Source of the DNA: JAICTV01 sp035634055
Lineage (GTDB): Bacteria > Planctomycetota > Phycisphaerae > Tepidisphaerales > Tepidisphaeraceae
Assembly: GCA_035634055.1 (NCBI GenBank)
Contig: DASQDR010000230.1
Location: 1-9,530 of the forward strand
Direction of reading: 5' to 3'
DNA: 9,530 bases
Notes under the pieces: model-generated
Database searches by the model: none
Seen by the model: only the letters and a program-made list of their open reading frames with translations
What the model was told of the DNA's origin: nothing
Program-made: the position numbers and the translations under genes
Shown: positions 4,813-9,530 of the stretch, piece by piece
How positions within the stretch are numbered: the first letter of the stretch is position 1
Layout: each line of letters opens with the position of its first letter

Positions 4813-6291
4813 TCAGTTGATGTTCAGGTAGGCGTGGAGCCCGTGCAGCCCGCCCTCGCGGCCCATGCCGGATTCCTTGTAGCCGCCGAAGGGGCTGGTC
4901 GGGTCGAACTTGTTGTAGGTGTTCGCCCAGACGACGCCCGCGCGGAGCTTGGTGGTCACCTTGAAGATCTTGGAACCCTTGTCGGTCCAGACGCCGCCGC
5001 TCAGGCCGTACGGCGTGTTGTTCGCCTTTTCGACCGCCTCGGCGACGGTGCGGAAGGTCTGGACGGCCGCCACGGGGCCGAAGATTTCCTCCTGCACGAT
5101 GCGGTGGCTCTGCGAGCAGTTGAGGAACAGCGTCGGGCGGCAGAAGTAGCCGGTGGTCGGCACGTCGCAACTGGTGCACCACATCTCGGCGCCGTCGGCC
5201 GCGCCGATGCTCAGGTACTCGTTGATGCGGTCGAGCTGCGCGCGGGAGTTGATGGCGCCGATGTCGGTGTTCTTGTCCAGCGGGTCGCCGACGATGAGCG
5301 TCCGCATGCGGTCCTTGAGCTTGCGGATGACCGTGTCGGCCACCGATTCCTGGATGAACAGCCGCGAGCCCGCGCAGCAGACGTGCCCCTGGTTGAAGAA
5401 GATGCCGTTGATGACGCCCTCGACGGCCTGATCGATCGGCGCGTCCTCAAAGATGATGTTGGCCGCCTTGCCGCCGAGCTCCAGCGTGAACCTCTTGCGC
5501 GACGGCGCGAGCGATTTCTGGATCAGCTTTCCGACCTCGGTGCTGCCGGTGAAGGCGACCTTGTCGATCCCCGGATGGTTGACCAGCGCGGCGCCGGTGT
5601 CGCCGGCGCCGGTGATGATGTTGACCACGCCCGGCGGCAGGTCGGCGTCCTGGATCAGCTCCGCCAGCTTCAGCGCCGTCAGCGGAGTGGTCTCGGCCGG
5701 CTTAAGCACCACCGTGTTGCCGGTCGCCAGCGCGGGGGCGATCTTCCAGGCGGCCATCAGCAGGGGGAAGTTCCAGGGGATGATCTGGCCGGCGACGCCT
5801 AATGGGGTGGGCGTGGCCCCGGGGAAGGCGTACTGGAGCTTGTCCGCCCAGCCGGCGTAGTAGAAGAAGTGGGCGGCGGCCAGGGGGATATCGACGTCAC
5901 GGCTCTCGCGGATCGGCTTTCCGCCGTCCATCGTCTCGATGATGGAGAACTCGCGGGCCCGCTCCTGGAGCATGCGGGCGATGCGGTAGATGTACTTCCC
6001 GCGCTCGCGCCCGGGGAGCTTGGACCACGTGTTGTCGTACGCCCGGCGGGCGGCGCGGACGGCGCGGTCGACGTCCTCCGCCGTCGCCATCGCCACCTCC
6101 GCCAGCGGCTTCTCGTTCGCCGGGTTGGTGGTGGCGAAGTAGCCGCCCTTGGCCGGCGGGACGAACTGCCCGTCGATGAACAGGTCGTAGAGCGGCTTGA
6201 TCTCGACCTTCGCCGTCTCCGGGGCAGGGGCGTAGGTCCAGTCGGTATTAAAGTTCAACTTCACGCCGTCACCGGCGGCCAGGCTGCTCAT
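4813..6291 (-). CDS. NAD(P)-dependent aldehyde dehydrogenase, catalytically complete
   Basis: This 492-residue protein oxidises an aldehyde to the carboxylate in the cytoplasm. All ALDH landmarks are present: IIPWNFPLLMAAWKIAP with catalytic Asn174, KPAETTPLTAL (Lys197, cofactor), VAFTGSTEVGK (246-255), FTLELGGKAANI with general base Glu271, FFNQGHVCCAGSR with catalytic Cys305, QEEIFGPV (Glu402 and Phe404, nicotinamide ribose), and SPFGGYKESGMGREGG at the C-terminus. The close fit to the F-F-N-Q-G-x-x-C-C-A-G-S-R form resembles the ALDH1/2-type branch; the substrate is unknown. The frame extends upstream to 6396, but I chose ATG 6291-6289 because GAAGAGGG (6306-6299) sits 7 nt before it, a TACAAT promoter lies just upstream, and the extra 35 residues read through repeat sequence. 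It heads a minus-strand operon with the ALDH-like pseudoenzyme and Uma2. Confidence 0.95.
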   Translation of the reverse strand: MSSLAAGDGVKLNFNTDWTYAPAPETAKVEIKPLYDLFIDGQFVPPAKGGYFATTNPANEKPLAEVAMATAEDVDRAVRAARRAYDNTWSKLPGRERGKYIYRIARMLQERAREFSIIETMDGGKPIRESRDVDIPLAAAHFFYYAGWADKLQYAFPGATPTPLGVAGQIIPWNFPLLMAAWKIAPALATGNTVVLKPAETTPLTALKLAELIQDADLPPGVVNIITGAGDTGAALVNHPGIDKVAFTGSTEVGKLIQKSLAPSRKRFTLELGGKAANIIFEDAPIDQAVEGVINGIFFNQGHVCCAGSRLFIQESVADTVIRKLKDRMRTLIVGDPLDKNTDIGAINSRAQLDRINEYLSIGAADGAEMWCTSCDVPTTGYFCRPTLFLNCSQSHRIVQEEIFGPVAAVQTFRTVAEAVEKANNTPYGLSGGVWTDKGSKIFKVTTKLRAGVVWANTYNKFDPTSPFGGYKESGMGREGGLHGLHAYLNIN

Positions 6292-6298
6292 GGCGTGT

Positions 6299-6306
6299 CC
6301 CTCTTC
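6299..6306 (-). promoter_or_regulatory. Shine-Dalgarno fixing the ALDH start
   Basis: On the minus strand GAAGAGGG lies 7 nt before ATG 6291. This supports the shorter 492-residue ALDH over the 527-residue upstream start. Confidence 0.7.
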
Positions 6307-6331
6307 GATCTGCCTCGGGGCGCAAGCGGCG

Positions 6332-6340
6332 ATTGTACCA
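6332..6340 (-). promoter_or_regulatory. Extended -10 promoter for the ALDH operon
   Basis: The minus strand reads TGGTACAAT, a TG-n extended -10 with five of six bases of the sigma-70 -10 consensus. There is no convincing -35 at 17 bp (TTCGAT). A transcript starting about 7 nt downstream would have a leader of about 35 nt before ATG 6291. It is one of the few AT-rich spots in the gap. Confidence 0.5.
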
Positions 6341-6382
6341 CGCGGGCCGGGGGGATCGAAGGCGCTGGAACAAGCAGGATTA

Positions 6383-6456
6383 TCCACGAATCTCACGAAT
6401 CGGCACGAATGAAAGCCGGCTAGATCAGGCTTCGATTATTCGTGCGGATTCGTGGA
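6383..6456. repeat. Nested CACGAAT hairpin element between dxs and ALDH
   Basis: A long interrupted inverted repeat. The outer stem pairs 6383-6392 (tccacgaatc) with 6447-6456 (gattcgtgga), perfect over 10 bp. A middle stem pairs gcacgaat 6403-6410 with attcgtgc 6438-6445. An inner stem pairs aagcc 6413-6417 with ggctt 6428-6432 around a 10-nt loop. The heptamer cacgaat occurs three times on the left arm (6385, 6394, 6404) and twice inverted on the right (6438, 6448). It starts about 10 nt past the dxs stop, so it may end or protect the dxs transcript, but no T-tract follows. The composition is clearly more AT-rich than the flanking genes, which suggests an inserted REP-like or MITE-like unit. 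Confidence 0.75.
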
Positions 6457-6466
6457 CACACCTCTT

Positions 6467-8428
6467 CTACCGCACCCCCGCCGGCGCCGCCGTGGGAGCT
6501 GAGGCGGAGCGGAGGGCGTGGCGGACGCTCTGGGCCAGGCCGGTGGGGTCCAGGCCGACCTCGGCGAGCTGTTCCTTGCGGGTGGCGTGGGCGATCAGGC
6601 GGTCGGGCATTCCCAGGCGGGTCAGGTGTTCGGTCGGCAGGTGGTGGGCGACAGCGTACTCCAGCACCGCGCTGCCGAAGCCGTTCTGGAGGGCGTGGTC
6701 CTCCACCGTCAGCACCGGGTGACGCCGCGACAGCACGCGCTGGAGCATCTCCCCGTCCAGTGGCTTGCAGAAGCGCGCGTCGACGATCCCCACCTGCAAC
6801 CCCTCGCCGGCCAGTTGCTCGGCGGCGGCGAAGGCGGATTCCATCAGCGCGCCGTAGACGATCAGCGTCGCGTCCGCTCCCTCGCGCAGCGTGCGGCTCT
6901 GCCCGACCGACCACTCGGCTGCGGCCGACGCGCGCAGCGGCTCGTCGATGATGCTTTCAAACGGGCAAGGCGGGACGTTGTCGCGCGGGTAGCGGACGGC
7001 CGACGCCGTTTCCAGCGTCAGCGCCAGCCGGAGCGAGCGGTTCAGCTCCGCCTCGTCGCTGGGGGCCATCAGCACCATGCCGGGCATGGGGCGCAGGAAC
7101 GCCTGGTCCATGAACCCATGGTGCACCGCACCGTCGTCGCCGACGAAGCCCGCGCGGTCCATGCAGAAGACCACCGGCAGGCCGTTCAGCACCACTTCCT
7201 GCCAGACCTGGTCGAAGGAGCGCTGGATGAAGGTGGAATAGATGGCCGCGAACGGCCGCAGCCCGCTCTTGGCCATGCCGGCGGCCATCGCGGTCAGGTG
7301 CGACTCGCAGATGCCGGTGTCGTGGTAGCGGTCGGGGTAGACCTTCTCGAACTTGGACAAGCCGGTCCCGTCCGGCATCGCCGCCGTGAGCGCGACCACG
7401 CGCGGGTCCGCCTTGCCCAGGTCGATCATGGCGTCGGCGAAGGCGCTGGTCCACGACTTGCCGCTGCCCTGCTTCAGCTCGACGCGGCAGCCGTTGATCT
7501 GGAAGCCGCTGGGGGAGTGGAACTTGGTCGGCTCGTTGCAGGCCACCTCGTACCCCTGCCCCTTGACCGTCTTGACGTGCAGCAGCACCGGCGCCTGCAC
7601 GTGCTTCAGCTCGGCCAGCATATTGATCATGCCGGGCAGGTCGTGCCCGTCGATCGGGCCCATGTACTTGATGCCCATGGCCTCGAAGATCTGCCCGGGC
7701 CAGAAGGTGCTCTTGACCCCTTCCTTGAAGTGGTGCCAGAGCTGCTCGATGCGGTGCCCGACGCTGCCGGGGAGCTGGTGCACCACGTGCCGGCTGATCT
7801 TCTTGAACTCGTCGTAAGTCGTGCTGACGCGCACGCGCTCGAGGTAGTGGCTGAACGCGCCCTGCGGGGGGCTGATGCTCATGCCGTTGTCGTTCAGGAT
7901 GATCAGCAACTGCCGCCGGAGCGTGCCGGCGTTGTTCAGGCCTTCCAGCGACACGCCGTTGACGATCGACGCGTCGCCGACCAGCGCCACCACGTGGTTG
8001 CGCAGCTTGTTGTGCTCGTCCCCGCGCGCCATGCCGACGGCGGTGGAGATGGCGGTGCCGGCGTGGCCGACGGCGAACAGGTCGTAGGGCGATTCGTCCG
8101 GCGACGGGAACCCGCTGACCGACCCCTTCTTCCGCAGCCGCTCGAACGCCGCCGCCCGGCCGGTCAGCATCTTGTGCGGGTAGCTCTGGTGCCCGACGTC
8201 GAACAAGAGCCGGTCGGGGCCGTGCGGGTGGGGGCCGAAGTCGAACACCGCGTGCAAAGCGAGGGTCAGCTCGACCACGCCAAGGTTGGACGCCAAGTGT
8301 CCGCCGTTTCGGCCGACGGCATCGACGATGGACGCGCGCATCTCCCGGGCCAGGGTCTCCAACTCCTCGGGCGCGAGCTTCTTCACGTCCGCCGGCGATT
8401 GAATCCGGGCCAACAGCGATGCGGACAT
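6467..8428 (-). CDS. dxs: 1-deoxy-D-xylulose-5-phosphate synthase
   Basis: This 653-residue, thiamine-diphosphate-dependent cytoplasmic enzyme condenses pyruvate with glyceraldehyde-3-phosphate, the first step of the MEP isoprenoid route (also feeding thiamine and pyridoxal synthesis). Visible landmarks: NGGHLASNLGVVELT (His44), FDVGHQSYPHKMLTGR (His80), YDLFAVGHAGTAIS, the ThDP/Mg motif GDAS(151-154)...NDNGMSIS (179-186), GPIDGHDL, the catalytic Glu in GICESH (Glu375), and DRAGFVGDDGAVHHG (His436-His437). Three spots differ from the textbook form: GDAS for G-D-G-A/S, GHAGTA for G-H-S-S-T-S, and ESH for E-Q-H. I recall the C-E-S-H form from planctomycete DXS, so these are probably lineage features. 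I place the start at ATG 8428-8426 because AAAGGAG (8444-8438) lies 9 nt upstream; the ATGATG at 8455-8450 overlaps a probable -10 and lacks a ribosome site. Confidence 0.96.
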   Translation of the reverse strand: MSASLLARIQSPADVKKLAPEELETLAREMRASIVDAVGRNGGHLASNLGVVELTLALHAVFDFGPHPHGPDRLLFDVGHQSYPHKMLTGRAAAFERLRKKGSVSGFPSPDESPYDLFAVGHAGTAISTAVGMARGDEHNKLRNHVVALVGDASIVNGVSLEGLNNAGTLRRQLLIILNDNGMSISPPQGAFSHYLERVRVSTTYDEFKKISRHVVHQLPGSVGHRIEQLWHHFKEGVKSTFWPGQIFEAMGIKYMGPIDGHDLPGMINMLAELKHVQAPVLLHVKTVKGQGYEVACNEPTKFHSPSGFQINGCRVELKQGSGKSWTSAFADAMIDLGKADPRVVALTAAMPDGTGLSKFEKVYPDRYHDTGICESHLTAMAAGMAKSGLRPFAAIYSTFIQRSFDQVWQEVVLNGLPVVFCMDRAGFVGDDGAVHHGFMDQAFLRPMPGMVLMAPSDEAELNRSLRLALTLETASAVRYPRDNVPPCPFESIIDEPLRASAAAEWSVGQSRTLREGADATLIVYGALMESAFAAAEQLAGEGLQVGIVDARFCKPLDGEMLQRVLSRRHPVLTVEDHALQNGFGSAVLEYAVAHHLPTEHLTRLGMPDRLIAHATRKEQLAEVGLDPTGLAQSVRHALRSASAPTAAPAGVR

Positions 8429-8437
8429 CCCAGCGTG

Positions 8438-8444
8438 CTCCTTT
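8438..8444 (-). promoter_or_regulatory. Strong Shine-Dalgarno fixing the dxs start
   Basis: The minus strand carries AAAGGAG, a near-perfect anti-16S match, 9 nt before ATG 8428. It would lie inside the coding region if the upstream ATG at 8455 were used. Confidence 0.85.
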
Positions 8445-8450
8445 ACGGCC

Positions 8451-8459
8451 ATCATAGCA
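8451..8459 (-). promoter_or_regulatory. Candidate extended -10 for dxs
   Basis: The minus strand reads TGCTATGAT, a TG-n extended -10 with five of six consensus bases. A start about 7 nt downstream would place the transcript end almost at the Shine-Dalgarno, giving a leader of about 16 nt. No -35 is visible in the GC-rich DNA before it, so this is tentative. Confidence 0.35.
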
Positions 8460-8644
8460 CCGGCGACCCGCGCGGGCGGGCCGCGCCGCCCTCCCTGGCG
8501 GCCGTTTTGAAACTTGCCGCAGGCTCATCGCCGCGGCCGGCGTGACCCGGAGATCACCCCACGTTACATCGGAAGTTTCGCGCGGCGTAAGTTAGCGGCA
8601 GCGCCCGGCCATGGCAACGCGTGAAGCTCGGGGAGGGGCCGCGG

Positions 8645-8656
8645 TTAAACGTTTAA
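8645..8656. promoter_or_regulatory. Perfect 12-bp palindrome, candidate operator
   Basis: ttaaacgtttaa reads the same on both strands. It is wholly AT apart from the central CG and stands alone in GC-rich DNA, about 217 bp upstream of dxs and 337 bp upstream of the regulator gene. It has the form expected of a dimeric regulator site; the binding protein is unknown. Confidence 0.45.
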
Positions 8657-8693
8657 GCACGCCGGAGGGGGAGACGCGGGTCGCACGGGACGC

Positions 8694-8734
8694 GGGGGGC
8701 GCGGGGGGGCGAGGGGGGGGAAGTGATGCGGGGG
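8694..8734 (+). other. Potential G-quadruplex: four long G-tracts
   Basis: G-tracts of 6 (8694-8699), 7 (8703-8709), 8 (8713-8720) and 5 (8730-8734) are separated by 3, 3 and 9 nt on the plus strand. This meets the usual sequence rule for an intramolecular quadruplex. It lies in the non-template strand relative to the regulator gene. Confidence 0.5.
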
Positions 8735-8834
8735 CGTGCGCCGCGCCCCATGACCGCTCTGTTCGGTGACGCCCGGCCCCGGGGGATCGGATCCCAACGC
8801 TCGCGGCGCCGCGGACGCCCTGGCAGTGGTAGCG

Positions 8835-8854
8835 CGAAAAAAGCGGCCGTTTCG
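8835..8854. other. Small hairpin with A-tract in the regulator upstream region
   Basis: cgaaa (8835-8839) pairs with tttcg (8850-8854), with the palindrome cggccg (8844-8849) in the apical part and further partial GCGC pairing outside. The role is unknown; it may be chance structure in GC-rich DNA. Confidence 0.25.
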
Positions 8855-8880
8855 AGCGCGCGCGTGCGGTGCTCACGTGG

Positions 8881-8899
8881 CTTGGGCATCTTGCCCGAG
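8881..8899. other. Short stem-loop before the regulator gene
   Basis: cttgggc (8881-8887) pairs with gcccgag (8893-8899) around the loop atctt, with one G-U pair. No T-tract follows. It lies 95 bp before the regulator start and could be in its leader. Confidence 0.25.
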
Positions 8900-8993
8900 C
8901 GCTCGCCGCGGCAGCGGTCTGGATGAACAGAGCGGCTGGCCGCCGCAAATGCCTCGAACGGGACGCTCAAGCCACGGTGGGAGCCGGGGTGCG

Positions 8994-9530
8994 ATGATCG
9001 ATGCGAGCGCGAAAGACCGGCTGGCGTTCGGCCCGTTCTGCCTGGATTGCGGGCAGGGCCGGCTGGTCATGCGCGCCGGCGAGCGCACCATCCCGCTCAC
9101 CCCGAAGGCGTTCGACGTCCTGCACTACCTGGCCGCGCGCGCGGGCAGCCTGGTCACCAAGGACCAATTGCTGTCGGCGCTCTGGGCGGACGCGATCGTG
9201 GGCGACGCGTCGATCAAGGTGGCGGTGCGCGAGGTGCGCAAGGCGCAGGCGGACGACGCAGACACGCCGCGGTACATCGAGACGGTGCATCGCCGCGGAT
9301 ACCGGTTCATCGCCTGGGTGGACGCGGCGGAGCCGGCGGAGGTGGGCGCGGGCGGGCGCGGTGACGGTGCGGCGGTGGAACGGCGCGTGGCCAGCGCGTC
9401 ACCCCCGGGGCGGCGCCGGCGCACGATCTCGTCGGCCGCGCCGCCGAGATCCGCCGGCTGGTCGAGCTGCTGGCGCGGGCGGCGGGCGGGCAGCGGCAAT
9501 GCGCGTTCGTCACCGGCTCGCCCGGCAGCG
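8994..9530 (+). CDS. Winged-helix regulator fused to AAA-type ATPase, apparent frameshift, 3' end beyond window
   Basis: From ATG 8994 (GGGAG at 8979-8983, 10 nt upstream) the first 107 residues form an OmpR/CadC-type winged-helix DNA-binding domain: FGPFCLDCGQGRLV, IPLTPKAFDVLHYLAARAG (33-51), VTKDQLLSALW (54-64), DASIKVAVREVRKA (71-84) and the wing ETVHRRGYRFIA (96-107). A Gly/Ala linker follows. In the starting frame the chain then turns into Arg/Ser/Pro nonsense, open to the window end. In the frame one base earlier, from about 9407, the reading is PAHDLVGRAAEIRRLVELL then QCAFVTGSPGS, the typical start of an AAA/NB-ARC-like ATPase with a Walker A beginning at the edge. One extra base in the C5G4 tract at 9402-9410 would join both parts. 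The cause is probably a sequencing error or a mutation. Wing-type regulators fused to ATPase and TPR modules are known; the signal is unknown. Confidence 0.8.
   Translation, partial: MIDASAKDRLAFGPFCLDCGQGRLVMRAGERTIPLTPKAFDVLHYLAARAGSLVTKDQLLSALWADAIVGDASIKVAVREVRKAQADDADTPRYIETVHRRGYRFIAWVDAAEPAEVGAGGRGDGAAVERRVASASPPGRRRRTISSAAPPRSAGWSSCWRGRRAGSGNARSSPARPAA

Larger units (their letters stand above)
8429..8993. other. Long divergent intergenic region between dxs and the regulator gene
   Basis: This 565-bp gap has no reading frame that shows a family signature or a credible ribosome site with protein-like composition. Frames present translate to Arg/Pro/Ala-rich nonsense on either strand. 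It contains the probable dxs promoter at its left end, a 12-bp AT palindrome, a cluster of G-tracts, several small hairpins and, at its right end, the Shine-Dalgarno of the regulator gene. A small RNA here cannot be excluded. Confidence 0.6.

Noticed and set aside
3673..5802. 709-codon plus-strand open frame
   Set aside because: It lies antisense to two ALDH-family genes with complete motifs; its translation is low-complexity Gly/Ala/Val/Asp without domains.
6292..6396. Upstream extension of the ALDH to the Met at 6396
   Set aside because: The extra 35 residues read through repeat DNA and the promoter, and a good Shine-Dalgarno precedes the Met at 6291.
8429..8455. Upstream dxs start at the ATGATG of 8455-8450
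   Set aside because: It lacks a ribosome site and overlaps a likely -10, whereas AAAGGAG stands at ideal distance from ATG 8428.
6518..8545. 675-codon plus-strand open frame
   Set aside because: Antisense to dxs, whose motifs are unmistakable; long only because stop codons are rare at this G+C.
8509..8579. Inverted repeat GAAACTT (8509-8515) and AAGTTTC (8573-8579)
   Set aside because: Seven bp arms with a 57-bp gap are too short and too far apart to support a site in the absence of conservation data.
8723..8926. Small plus-strand frame of 67 codons after a poly-G stretch
   Set aside because: The poly-G only mimics a Shine-Dalgarno; the peptide is Arg/Gly/Ser-rich without recognisable features.
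8592..8970. Minus-strand open frames of 105 and 118 codons in the dxs upstream gap
   Set aside because: Arg/Pro/Ser/Ala-rich, no motifs, no ribosome site; they cross the G-tract region.

Overview
This is a GC-rich bacterial window (about 70% G+C by eye) whose features point to a member of the Planctomycetota, possibly the Phycisphaerae. Three things suggest this. A dispersed repeat at 1629-1812 reads in translation as the short peptides KTNPI, NEPN and KRTQ, which I recall from many planctomycete assemblies. There is a Uma2-family gene. The DXS has variant cofactor and active-site motifs. The assignment rests on memory, not on a search.

Layout from left to right. (1) 1-1614, minus strand: a DeoC-family aldolase homologue (904-1614) whose stop overlaps, as ATGA, the start of a probable exported alpha/beta-hydrolase that runs off the left edge. 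The DeoC-like protein has Val where the family carries its Schiff-base Lys. (2) 1615-2006: a divergent intergenic region filled by the dispersed repeat and a 10-bp periodic array. (3) 2007-3110, plus strand: a complete zinc-dependent, NAD-type alcohol dehydrogenase. (4) 3123-6291, minus strand: an apparent operon running from 6291 downward. It encodes a full-length catalytic aldehyde dehydrogenase, then a 343-residue ALDH-like protein that has lost every catalytic residue and the catalytic domain, then a Uma2 endonuclease-family protein 1 nt behind it. (5) 6292-6466: an intergenic region with a nested CACGAAT hairpin element and an extended -10 promoter for the ALDH operon. (6) 6467-8428, minus strand: dxs, first enzyme of the MEP isoprenoid pathway, with a very clear Shine-Dalgarno that fixes its start. 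(7) 8429-8993: a long divergent intergenic region without a convincing gene, holding a perfect 12-bp palindrome, a run of G-tracts and small hairpins. (8) 8994-9530, plus strand: a winged-helix (OmpR/CadC-type) regulator that continues into an AAA-type ATPase domain only if one missing base is restored at a C5G4 tract; it runs off the right edge.

How the genes may work together. The alcohol dehydrogenase, the ALDH, the ALDH-like pseudoenzyme and the DeoC homologue could form a small alcohol/aldehyde oxidation neighbourhood (alcohol to aldehyde to acid). DeoC normally yields acetaldehyde, an ALDH substrate, but this copy looks unable to do the standard chemistry. The pairing of an active ALDH with a catalytically dead ALDH-like partner resembles a split form of the two-domain ALDH16 architecture. 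dxs and the regulator look like unrelated neighbours. No tRNA, rRNA, CRISPR array, transposase or phage gene was seen.
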